Assembly (NCBI RefSeq): GCF_030272615.1
Contig: NC_081406.1
Location: 233,796,396-233,856,395, forward strand
DNA: 60,000 bases
Reading direction: 5' to 3'
DNA from: Cryptomeria japonica
Lineage: Eukaryota > Streptophyta > Pinopsida > Cupressales > Cupressaceae
Below are positions 1-10,031 of the stretch, in pieces. The position numbers were made by a program, and so were the translations under genes. Within the stretch, counting starts at the first letter, position 1. The number at the start of each line of letters is the position of its first letter. The notes below the pieces were generated by a model. The model was not told the origin of the DNA, ran no database searches, and worked only from the letters and a program-made list of their open reading frames with translations.

Positions 1-785
1 TACTATGAAGATACCTACAAATCAGAGGGATATTTTAAGCACATTTAGAAGTGCGATCAGATGCTTGGAGACCACCAATAGATATCAAAAGATGTTTAAA
101 GATGTGACTTTGTATTTTATAGTTTTAGTTTGTTAGGGTAGTTTTTAGATAGTTAGTTTCTAGTTAATTTTTTGTTAATTTTAGTTTAATGAAAGGGTAT
201 GCCCTTTCATTTTTCAAACCAAATCCTCATCTATATGTGGAGGATATTTTATGAGAGATAGATATCACAAGTTTCTAGTTTTTTTTATCAAGACAATCTC
301 TATGCATTTTCTTATGAACTCGTTGTCTGGAAGTACCAAGTTGATGGAGGATATGCACTGAAATCAACTGGTTTAAGTATTTTATTTTTAATATAAAGAT
401 TCAAGTGTTTCTCATTCATGATGGTATCCATCTTTTCAAAGATTGATTAGCTCCTTGGATAAATCTATTTACATAGGTTGTTTCATTATGCAATCTTATG
501 TTGTTGTAATTAAGATTGATTTTCAGTTTGAATATCAGTTTGAAGGATTGGTTGGAAAACTTTGAATTGTCTTATTGGTCTCTCAAAGTAAAGTTAAATT
601 CAGTAAGACTAAATGCATGTCACATTTTAATTGAAATTAATATGGAAGCCTTTGAGATGATGGTCTTGTTACATTTACAAGTTATTAAAATTGTCTCTAA
701 GGTTAAACATGGGATTTTTCATTTGAAATGATATGAAACCAATAAGGAATCAAGGCACTAGTATTTTATTGATTTTATATATTTG
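1..785 (+). repeat. Copy 1 of a ~785-bp old repeat (tail of a decayed element)
   Basis: This segment aligns along its length with a second copy that begins at about 5583 and is split at 6089 by the copia insertion, resuming at 38427 and ending near 38709. Shared landmarks are the phrase ATACCTACAAATCAGAGGG at the left, the palindromic GAAAGGGTATGCCCTTTC, and GATTGATTTTCAGTTTGAAT near the middle. The first ~60 bases read as the decayed C-terminus of the same protein seen at 4966-5750, so the repeat is the 3' end of a coding unit plus its downstream tail. Ends and class are not certain; it may be the tail of a coding LTR. Confidence 0.8.
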
Positions 786-881
786 AATCAAGTATTTCCA
801 AAGCAAGTTTCATTAAGGAATCATATTTATAATTCATACAATCACTACTTTATAAACATTCATTTAAAAGCAAGTAGATGG

Positions 882-1164
882 AAAACATTCATTTAAAAGA
901 AAGCAAGTAGATTGATTCTGGTATAGTAAATAGGGTTTACTTATTTTTTAATTTTTATACAATACTTTTAGCATTTATATAACATAATCGATAATTGGAA
1001 GACTTTTCAATAACTAGGGATGGAACACATTCATTTACAAGCAAGCAAATAGATTGATTCTGGTATAGTAAATAGGGTTTACTATTTTTTCCTTTTTATG
1101 CAATACTTTTAGCCTTTATCTAAGATAATCGATAATTCGAAGACTTTTCAATAACTAGGAACTA
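882..1164. repeat. Two-copy tandem duplication, unit ~142 bp
   Basis: The phrase ATTGATTCTGGTATAGTAAA occurs at about 911 and again at about 1053, 142 bases apart. Matching sequence on both sides ends each time with GAAGACTTTTCAATAACTAG. The copies differ by scattered substitutions. Confidence 0.85.
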
Positions 1165-1404
1165 CAGCATTAGGAAAGTAAAGAAAAATAGATAAATGAG
1201 AACATACTGGTAGGATGACAAGCTGAAATTTATGAGACACATACCCTAAAATGAACTTGTTTGCAACCAACTTTACATGTTTCAAACACACAACTTGCAA
1301 CTCCACAGGAATTTAACGGCATGCAAAAAATCTTCAGGAATTTTGCCATCTCCAATAGTTCAATACCCTCCAAACTACATAATCAATCCTTCCTTTTCAC
1401 CTTC

Positions 1405-1525
1405 TAGAGAACCCAATTTGCAGAGGCAGAGGCAGAAGAAGAGATAGAGGCAAAAGAGGCAAAGGAAACATCGAACCTGATTTGCAGCGGCAAAGGTAGA
1501 GGAAGAGGCAGAGGAAGTCAAGAGT
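1405..1525 (+). repeat. Purine-rich GAGGCA-type simple repeat
   Basis: Irregular runs of GAGGCA, GAGGCAAA and GGAAGAGGC dominate this stretch. It could be a degenerate coding repeat or simple expansion. It is too broken to call a gene. Confidence 0.6.
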
Positions 1526-1722
1526 TAATTCAATCTGTCGTGCATGGTTTTCAAATGAACCCGCACTTTTATTTATTTATTAATAATGCCTTTGGTTGTT
1601 GGAATTCCATCTAACATGGGCTTCATCGGAAAATGTCATCAGCATTTCGACATTATCAGGCATTTAAAATAAAATGAGATTTCATCATAAAATGTCTTAT
1701 CCGTCGGAGACCTCCATCGGAA

Positions 1723-2296
1723 ATGAGGCCAAATGTATTAGTGCAAGCACCAGACACAGTAGAAGAGCTATATTTGCAAGAGAAAATTGTTGCCAGGCTG
1801 AACATCCATAGTGATGCAAGATATGATGAGTATTATGCCTTTGTGTCTGATGATGTTTTTATTAAGTTAAAAGAATTTAAATCTTTTATATATAATTTCA
1901 AAGGGAAAGAACTGAGAGATTCTATCCCAAATGTAGCCCCTGAAAAAAAAATCAAAATTGTTGGGGAAACTAAAGGAAGAAATCAATTTAGAATTGACTA
2001 CTATAACCCCTCAAAGGGGAAGACAACTTCTTAGTCAAGCAGACATCATCATCTTTCCAGGATGGGACATGAGTGCATCATTTATTTTTAATAGAATGTT
2101 ACATTCTAAGAATAAGGATTTTAAATTGGATATTCATGGGGTAAATGATGTGTATGTCGGCTCTAGATTTGACCAGAATGAAGAGGCTTTTCTTTTATGG
2201 GCTCTTTACCCTCCAAATAAGAGGCCAAAAATCATTGATGTGGATAAAGCCTTTGGTCACATGATGAAATTGAAAGTTGGTGAAGTAGATCCCATT
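1723..2296 (+). pseudogene. Relic of giant-LTR-type accessory protein, 5' part
   Basis: Two overlapping frames (1723-2034 and from about 1958) read as one protein broken by a frameshift near 1965-1980. It resembles the middle of the ~1,213-codon protein of the giant LTRs at 10032-13670 and 43088-46731. Shared features in the same order are AF-x-x-DD-x-F followed by an F-x-x-FI, then TITP-x-x-GR, a QA, I-x-P-x-WD, and A-x-L-x-W at the end of the block. The reading frame runs up to the LINE insertion at 2297 (GEVDPI) and resumes after the insertion at 4966 (VTADMG). The similarity is moderate, so this is a diverged relative rather than a copy. No function is known. Confidence 0.65.
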
Positions 2297-2297
2297 A

Positions 2298-2477
2298 TTT
2301 TTTATTTAGGTAAAAATAGGTTTTGAAGGGGCCCCGAAACCCTTTACAAACAGAGCTTAACAGAGAAAGCAACAAGAGACAAAAAGGAACAGGCCAATGA
2401 AAAGCCAACAGAAAACCATAGAAAACTGACTAAAGCCCCACAAAGCCAACAAAACCAGCTAGACCCAAGAAGAGAAA
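2298..2477 (-). other. LINE 3' untranslated tail
   Basis: About 180 bases between the last coding fragment and the A-rich 3' end of the L1-like element. No coding signal or structured repeat was seen. Confidence 0.6.
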
Positions 2478-2777
2478 CTAATTGATTTTTTTTAGGGCAT
2501 TAGCTAGGGTGTTGCTAATCCCATGCAGATCTTTGATGTTATCCCTTAGATTTGGGAGATCCTTAGCAGAAGCAGCCATAGCTTTCTTGACACTCACTTT
2601 GGTCCTCTTAGCAGCACCACCAATTGGAGTAGCTTCACCACTACCAATCTCGATAGTCTCATCATCCATGTCAAGTTCCACCACTGGTTTAGGAGAGTTG
2701 GTATGATCAAAGACCTTAGCAATATCCTTCAAGTTTTTAGTGACAGCTAACAGGATATTCAGGATAATGCCCAGCAA
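2478..2777 (-). pseudogene. C-terminal fragment of the LINE's extra ORF
   Basis: An open stretch of 99 codons on the same strand as the LINE and downstream of the larger extra ORF, in a different frame. It is rich in Lys, Asp and Ala and includes a basic run (AAKRTKVSVKKA). It most likely is the C-terminal end of the same protein as 2846-4123, separated by one frameshift between 2777 and 2846. An independent small ORF cannot be excluded. No family is recognised. Confidence 0.45.
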
Positions 2778-2845
2778 ATTTTCATGGCCTCTCTCCCTTC
2801 TTCCAGTGATTTAACCTTTTCCTCCATATCCTGCTTCCATTTTAT

Positions 2846-4123
2846 CTACTCCTTGTTGTCGTTCTCCCTCTTCTCATCCATATTTTTCCCCTTTTTTTCT
2901 AGGTTCTTCAAGAGTTCATAGGTCCATCTGTCATAATCCAGTCTCGCCTCAGTGATTTTTTTAAGGCTATCCAGGAATAACCCTTTATCCTCACTTTCCT
3001 TGTCCTTGCTTAAAATGTCCTTAGTCATATCCTTCTTAGGTTCCTTGTTCCTTTCCCTCTTAGAATTTGCATCTATTTCCTCATTATCCTTGTAATCCAC
3101 ATCCTCCATAGGATGGCTATTGTCCTTTCTAGGACAGTCACTGTGGATAGGGCTTTCATTGTCAAACTCATTATCACCACTTTCTTCCTCAATACCCACC
3201 TCCTCATCTTTCCAGTTGTCTTCACCATCAGAATCATCCATCTCCATTTAACTACCTTATTTTTCAATTTCCTCTGTTTCCATCCCAGGGGCACTCTTTC
3301 CTTTTTTGCTAGAAGATGCCTTCTCCTTGCCAGAGTCACCTCCCTCCATCTTTCTCTTCCCCGAAGAGGCGGATAACCGCTTGTTTTCCAGCAGGGTGAG
3401 GGTTTTACAGTACTCATAAATGAGCAGCAAAAGCTCGCAATGGAGAACCGAACTTGAGGGATTCTTACTATGTTTATTGAGGAACCTGGAAAGGGACCTG
3501 AAAAGGCAGTAGGGCAGGGATACCTTTTTGTCGTGTCTAAAATGGTTTAAAAGAACAAAGTGGTAGGTGTGCGCCCTAGAGAATCGGCCCTCAACCGTGA
3601 TATATTCCATTATAGCATTCAAAACCCAGCCCCAGATTTTCTTGATATTAGTAGCTTCATAGTAACCCCCTATGGCTTTGTCAATTCTATCCCCCTCTTT
3701 TTCCTTCCACGAGAACAGATTAACCGGGTTGTTGGAGACTTTAAGGTCTCTAAAAAAATTAAGCCCAGTATGGGGCATGCCAATCATAGTAGCTATGAGG
3801 CTCACGTCCAACTTGAACTTAACCCCATAGATTTTAAAGGATCTATTACACCAATTTTCATAAATTTTGGAAATGGCAAGATTTACCCTACCTTTGTCAT
3901 AATCCACTAGCTTCTCCATAAAGCTTGTGAGGGACCCTTTTTCCAGCTTCGCCCACACTTTCAACATCACTTTCCATGTTGATGTATTATCTGGTTCCTC
4001 CCTCCTTAAATCTCCTCCCATCTTTGAATTCAAATTATCAGCTCTGTTCGTCTGCAAACTCGACACTTCTTTCCTGTAGTTACTCGAGATTTTGAAATGG
4101 GTGACCCACAAAGCGTGCGGCAT
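2846..4123 (-). pseudogene. Extra ORF downstream of LINE RNase H (unknown protein)
   Basis: Starting with ATG at 4123, 68 bases after the RNase H stop, this reads 288 codons to a TAA at 3257, then two codons, another TAA, and continues in the same frame for 133 codons. The first part is a globular-looking domain with conserved-looking stretches (VNLAISKIYENWC, GYYEATNIKKIWGW, TVEGRFSRAHTYHFVLLNHF). The second part is a basic Ser/Lys-rich linker followed by a highly acidic tail (MEMDDSDGEDNWKDEEVG). The fold pattern, helices around an arginine-histidine core followed by a low-complexity tail, recalls the putative plant transposon protein / plant mobile domain type of retroelement accessory ORF, but that is inference. 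L1 elements usually end after ORF2, so its position is odd. Confidence 0.6.
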
Positions 4124-4190
4124 ATTATAAGAAATGGTTGGGGATCTGCCGCTTTGCTAGGTAATAATTACCTTTCCATCAAGACATAAA

Positions 4191-4950
4191 TCATTCATAT
4201 TCTCTGTCATGATTATGCGGTCCTTCCCTCCCCATATATCTGTCCTTTCTAAGGAGCTCTTTAATGTTTGTGTTGACATCTTCCCCATGCCAAATCATTT
4301 GGGAATCAGAATTAACACCTAGGTTCACCAGATAGTCTGCCACCATTATTTTTTCTCTAAAGGCATGTTGAATTATAATATCTTTAAAACTAGGAATAAT
4401 TTCCCTAGCATTCATGATAATATTTTCAATTGATCGTGATGGCTCTGACTCCCCCTTTGAATACTTAATAATATTAAGTGAGTCTCCCTCGAGCCATAAT
4501 TTATCATGGTTAAGATTCTTGGCTATAATTAAGGTGTTCAGGGCAGCTGAGGCTTTGGAAAAATGACTTGTTTGACTCCCCAAAGGACCAACCACCGCCA
4601 CTAAGCAACTTCCCACAAAATTCCTGACAATGCCCCCATATCCAGCTTTACCCGGATTCCCCTTAGAGGCCCCATCAAAGTTATCCTTAATCCACCCCTG
4701 AGGAGGAAAACACCAAACGAGACCTTCTCTTCCCTTCTCCTTGCTAGCAGTAGTCGTAGAGAAGTTCCACCTGTCTTTGAAGTCTTCTTTAGTAGCTAGT
4801 CCATAATCAGTACCATAGATACATTCAAATATACTCCTATAATTTTTATCCGCCACCACTTTAGGAATAGCAATTTTATCCCTAAAAATCCTATTGTTGC
4901 ACTCTTTCCAAATATTCTAGATAACATTTGGAAGAGTAAGTCTCCAAGAG
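4191..4950 (-). pseudogene. LINE ORF2 C-terminus with RNase H-like domain
   Basis: The frame starts in the typical end of a plant L1 reverse transcriptase (LPNVI, then a stop, then NIWKECNNRIFRD) and continues into an RVT_3-type RNase H: W-x-x-P-x-x-GW-x-K-x-N-FDGASKGNPGKAGYGG carries the first Asp, LEGDSLNII the third-position Asp, and VADYLVNLG the last Asp. The expected catalytic Glu should lie in KASAALNTLIIAK; it is not visible, so activity is doubtful. The upstream RT is absent through 5' truncation. The domain would digest RNA in RNA-DNA hybrids during target-primed reverse transcription. Confidence 0.85.
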
Positions 4951-4965
4951 TAAGTAGATCCCATT

Positions 4966-5750
4966 GTTACTGCTGATATGGGTATTGATATTTCAAAATT
5001 TAATAAAGCACAATTGGTCAAAGTGATCAAAGAAAGAGATCAGTACAAGGGATTATATGAAGAATTGCTAAAATGAGAAGGACAACAACTGGAAAATAAA
5101 AAAGTTGAAAAGGCAAATGAAGAGTGTGAGGGCTGACATAGCCTTTGTTTTATTGACTAAGAGATTTAAAAAATTGCAGGGTTTCCTTGAAGATTTCTGG
5201 GTTGTTTATCAAAAGAATATGGATAATGTAATATCTCACAACCAGATTTATAATATACTAGGAACTCTATTGCATGATAAGACAATGGCCAATATAGATG
5301 CTGAAGTCATTAAAGGAATACAAAAGCTGTTGAAAAAGCATGAAGACTTTGACACATAATTGCAAAATCAATTTAATAAATGTAAGGAAATAGTACGACA
5401 TGGTTTTCTAGAAATTGAAGATCAGAATGGATAGATTAAGGATAAGGATAAATGGATTGTGGAGTGCCAAATTCTTCTCAGTGCTTCCCTTAACATTGCT
5501 CGGTCTGATGTACTTGACATGACAGAGACAATTGAGTAGATGGAAAACTTCATCACTTTGAAGATTGTGGTTAGAGATATTATCTATGATGCAAATACCT
5601 ACAAATCAGAGGGATATTCGAAACACATTCAGAAGTGTGATTAGATGCTTGGAGACCACCCATAGATATCAAAAGATGTTTAAAGATGTGACTTTGTATT
5701 TTATAGTTTTAGTTTGTTACGACAATTTTTAGGTAGTTAGTTTCTAGTTA
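4966..5750 (+). pseudogene. Relic of giant-LTR-type accessory protein, 3' part
   Basis: This continues the frame broken at 2296 by the LINE. It reads VTADMGIDISKFNKAQLVKV, shifts frame near 5078-5105, then runs as an 84-codon open stretch and continues past TAA/TAG stops (near 5357, 5430 and 5537) into KDKDKWI and a Thr-Ile-Glu block. The order of charged helical segments matches the C-terminal third of the giant-LTR protein (KDKQIWLKEIEAKLSA, then TIQEIEKI). The region looks helical and rich in coiled coil, with no catalytic motif. The end of the gene merges into the repeat at 5583. Confidence 0.55.
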
Positions 5751-6089
5751 GTTTTTTATTAATTTTAGTTTAATGAAAGGGTATGCCCTTTCATTTTTCA
5801 AACCGAATCCTTATCTATATGTGGAGGATCTTTTAGGAGAGACAAATATCACAAGTTTATAGTTTTTTTTATGAAGACAATCTCTATGCATTTTCTTATG
5901 AACTCGTTGTCTGGAAGTACCAAGTTGATGGAGGATATGCACTGAAAGCAACTGGTTTAAGTATTTTATTTTCAATATAAAGATTCAAGTGTTTCTCTTT
6001 CATGATGATATCTATGTTTTCAATGGATTGATCAGTTCTTTGGATAAATATATTTGCATAGGTTGTTTCATTGTGCAATCTTATGTTGT
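5583..6089 (+). repeat. Copy 2 of the ~785-bp old repeat, left part
   Basis: This matches positions 1 to about 500. It is interrupted at 6089 by the minus-strand copia element; the last five bases (GTTGT) are its target duplication. The match resumes at 38427. Confidence 0.85.
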
Positions 6090-7372
6090 TGTTAGGATAA
6101 CTGGTGAACAACTGAGAGGGGGGCGGGAATCAATTGTTAACAATTTATAACTTTTAATCCACAATACAACCTTAAACTAGAGCACATAAATGTTCAAATA
6201 CCGATAAAGAAGAAACAAATGCCGGTAGACACAGATACTGGTAAACAATGTAACTCGACAATTAAATAGATAACCAATGCAAAGCAACCATACCACATAA
6301 CACTATGATTTGTACGCGGAAAACCCAGAAAGGGAAAGACCATGGTGGGAAGCCTGCCCACAGTCAGATGATACTTTTGTATAAATTATGTGATACAATG
6401 AGGGGCTTGCACATGTAGGAAGGCACACTACCTAGAGCATATTTTTCATTACAAAAGAGTCTCACTGACTACAGAGGTTAAAACCACCTCAACATAAATG
6501 GACAACAATCAAATAAAGTGAACTGCTAGAGGTAGCATCTACCATGCCTTATTACATTCCTGGTTAAGATCAATATTAGAGGCCTTTGACCTCTTCCTTA
6601 ATCGCAATTCGATCACCTATGATTGACCTAATCCTTCACATATGATATTACAGTTCATGACCATGATACACCTTTTACTTCCACACCACGATCTACAATG
6701 AGATCTTACATTCATTTATACCAACCCTAAGACCTAAAGCAGTTAGGTCGGCCACCTAAAACATATTACAATAAGATCATTACATAATTCCATATTACAA
6801 TTATATGACATGTCGGTTTAAGACAAAAAAAACAATAACAAATCCATAAATCCTCCTGAAACATCCCAGTAACGTGTAGAGTACACATTATCATGATACT
6901 GGTCCATAACCTAGGTAGGCACCGGACCTATTCTAGGTCCACCACACCAAAGCAATATCTTCAAGCAATTGAAGCATGATCAAAGAACATCTTCAGCATC
7001 CTGAAATCCATCTAGAAGTTGCACCAAACCACTTATGCATCCTATCATGATTCCGCAATGAAAGCTCTGCCGATAAAGCCTTAAACCAATGTTGGTAAGG
7101 GTTTAAAAGAGTGTATGATAGTATCCAATACCAACTGACCAAAACATGCTCCAGAAGCACATATCACATGTAACCAATCACATTCCATAGATCCAAACAT
7201 GCCAGAAGTGTTCAATAGATAATCTCTTTTGTTGGTAACACTAGATCTTCTATCGGTAACCAAAACCTGTCTACCAGTAACCATCTATAATAGCTAGTGT
7301 TGACATAAATCACAAAACATAAATGATAAAACATCAATGCAACACATAATCAATTCATCCATAATGTCAACA
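6090..7372 (-). repeat. 3' LTR of element 1 (1,283 bp)
   Basis: It begins TGTTAGGATAAC and ends ATGTCAACA on the plus strand, and pairs with 20770-21541 plus 37914-38426. The right boundary is followed directly by the minus-strand polypurine tract. Confidence 0.9.
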
Positions 7373-7390
7373 ATCTCCTCCTTTGGCATT
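7373..7390 (-). other. Polypurine tract of element 1
   Basis: On the minus strand the sequence CCAAAGGAGGAGAT lies directly before the 3' LTR, the expected site for plus-strand priming. Confidence 0.8.
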
Positions 7391-7722
7391 GATGGCAACA
7401 CTAGATTTGAAAAACATCTAAGTACCAAGAAGTGCCAAACAAGTCTCCCCCTGTGGAAGACAACCAACAATCTATGTGAATGATATCTCTATAAATATAT
7501 GAATAAATCTCTCCCCCTAATGTATACAACTCCTTTTTCTTTATTTTCACATCAATATCTCTCCCCCTTTGACATGAATGCCACAAATCTGACAAAAATA
7601 TCAAAGCAATAATGTAAACCTCAAAGATGACTCCTCCTCTTGAGTAGTAGCACCACTCATCAGTGCCAGAATGAATAATATTTCTGATAATGCATGTCGA
7701 ATTGATGAAAAAACTACATCAA
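7391..7722 (-). other. 3' untranslated region of element 1
   Basis: Between the RNase H stop and the PPT. It contains the repeated CTCCCCC/GGGGGAGA motifs common ahead of copia PPTs in this window, and no coding sequence. Confidence 0.6.
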
Positions 7723-9092
7723 TCATGTCTCTACCAGAGGGGTAGAAACCCCTAACCTGTCTCTCAAATACTCAAATGATTCTTTAGACAATGGTTTAGT
7801 GAATATTCTTACAATATGTTCTTTAGTGTTCACATAAACTAATTTGACTTCCTTTTCTTCTACCTTGTCCTTCAAAAAGTTGTACTTTATTGATATATGC
7901 TTAGTCTTAGAGTGAAATACCAGATTTTAAGACATGTCAATAGTTGTAGAGTTATCATAGTAGATAATTAACAGTTCACTACAATTTACCCTGATATCCT
8001 TCAACATTCGCTTCATCCACAAGACTTGAGTGCAATTAGTTATTACTGCAACATACTCAGCTTCTGCAGTAGATAAATAAATGCATGACTATTTTTTACT
8101 GATCCATGAAAATAGTTTCTTTCTAAGAAAGAAAGCTCCACCAGAAGTGCTCTTCTTGTCATTAGTATCACCTGCCCAATCTGAGTCAATATATGCACAT
8201 AAAGTGAAATCACTATTTTTGGAATACCATAGGCCATATTTTGTTGTTCCTTGCAAATACCAAAATATTTTCTTTACTGCACATTCATGATTTTCTTTAG
8301 GATTACTTTGATATCTTGAAATAATACATATTGCATTCATAATATCAGGTCTAGTCTGAGTTAGATATAACAGACCACCAATCATAGATTTATACCTTGT
8401 CGGATTTACTGGTGTAAAGTATCCTTGATAGATAATTTCTCATTTGTCACCATAGGAGTACTTACCAGTTTGGAATTATCCATACCAAACTTTTTCAAAA
8501 ATTCCCTCAGATAGTTAGTTTGATAGATAAAAATGCCTTTGTCAATTTGAGTAATCTGCAAACCTAAGAAAAATTTCATCTCATCAATCATGGACATTTC
8601 AAATTCATTCTTCATGTTGTTAGAAAATTCCATGCACAATTTATCTTCTCCTCCAAAAATGATATCATCAACAAATACTTCAATAAATTGAATATCATCA
8701 TTAGTGATGTTATAATATAAATTACTATCAGCACTGCCTTTAGTAAAACCAAGCTTCAAAAGATATTAATCCAACATTGCATACCAAGCTCTAGGAGCTT
8801 GTTTCAAACCATATAAAGCTTTCTTCAATCTGCAAACCATATCTTTATCATCTGTCAATGAAAATCCATCAGGCTGCTCAATGTATACTTCTTCCTCAAG
8901 CTCACCATTCAAAAATGCACATTTAACATCCATCTGATAAACCTTATAGTTCTTATAAGCTGCATAGGAAAGAAATAGTCTAACGGCTTCAATTCTAGCT
9001 ACAGCTGCAGATGTCTCACCATAATCAATTCCTTCTATTTGAAAATATCCTTTACAAACCAATCTAGCCTTGTTTCTTATAACTTGACCATC
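7723..9092 (-). pseudogene. Copia reverse transcriptase and RNase H (element 1)
   Basis: Reads from [15 protein letters not shown] through [31 protein letters not shown] and the RT active site FVDDIIFGGED, then the copia RNase H (IDSDWAGD, STAEAEYVAV, YYDNSTTI, KTKHISIKYNFLKD) to a stop after LGVSTPLVET. Several stops and shifts break it (near 8406, 8389, 8089 and 8766). The N-terminal end of RT is cut at 9092 by the giant LTR; the motif [11 protein letters not shown] replaces the usual ETFAPVARIEA. When intact it would copy the element RNA in the virus-like particle. Confidence 0.92.
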
Positions 9093-10031
9093 TATTGTCT
9101 TCAAAATTTGACTCACTTCAACACCCTTATAATAAGATGATCAAACTTTGTGCAAGAGGGATGTTAAGGGGAAGGAAACTCTTAAGACAACATATGACAA
9201 GGTTTGATTCAACCTTCTACACTTTGGACTTATTCAGAGTCCAGGCTACCTTTGTGAACTGGATTCACACTTTCAAAAGATAAATCCACAACAAACCAGT
9301 CCAGAAAAACAGTGGATCTATTCACCTTGAAACTAACTGAAACAAAGGAATGAAAATTGTACTCAAATTTAGTATTTCGATCAACAAAATATGCAATAAA
9401 CAACTTCAATCAACACTAGTGCCTTATCCAAGGTCACAGAGTCATCTAAAACTCAGATAATACTCCTCAAATAGAATATCTTTATGCATCCCATTGGCTT
9501 GGTTTCAATTAATCCTTATACATGCCTAACACTTATAAGAATTTATGCATCCCAAATTAAACTATGATCATCAAGATTCAAAGTTTCTCCCAAAGAATTT
9601 ACTGGTATGAGTGATCCCCGCATCTTTAATTTCCCTCCTAAAGAGAAAAGCCAGCGAACACATCTACTAAAAATAGCCTTGCTACCCCATTCAAACAAAA
9701 TAACCCTGGATTATTCAAAATGAAAATAGTTTACAAATTGTAAGCACACTTGAAGACAACACAAAGCTTTACTCAAAATTGATGGTCTGTATATTGATAT
9801 CATATTCAGAAAAATATTACAAGAAGTTTTTGAACTTTCCCCATTAGACTCAGAAAAGCTCAGATAAATTTCTGCAGCGTTTTCTTACAATTCCTTTTGC
9901 GATCCCTTTTCCCCTAGTCCTAGTATCCATTTATAACAACATGGATGCACAAAGCTTTGGACTTCTCGAGGAGAGTTTTTTACAATCATTTCTTTCAAAA
10001 CAAAGAAGTTACAAGCTTTTCACAAAAACAG

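Larger units (their letters stand above)
786..1722. other. Non-coding interval with local duplications
   Basis: No convincing coding sequence. It holds a 142-bp tandem duplication (882-1164) and a purine-rich stretch (about 1405-1525). The last ~160 bases lead into the pseudogene at 1723 and may be its decayed upstream coding sequence, but I cannot read it. Confidence 0.6.
2297..4951 (-). mobile_element. 5'-truncated L1-like non-LTR element
   Basis: A perfect 14-bp target duplication, AAGTAGATCCCATT, lies at 2283-2296 and 4952-4965. The element reads on the minus strand: it starts inside the end of an ORF2-like protein at the right, passes through an RNase H domain, then a further ORF region, and ends at the left in an A-rich tail (AAATAAAAAAT on the minus strand). 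There are no LTRs. The long TSD, 5' truncation, A-rich 3' end and C-terminal RNase H all fit plant L1-type LINEs. Removing it restores the reading frame of the host pseudogene, which confirms the borders. Confidence 0.85.

Noticed and set aside
516-731. 71-codon plus-strand frame in the old repeat
   Set aside because: The second copy (38427-38709) does not keep the frame; it falls in the tail of a decayed element.
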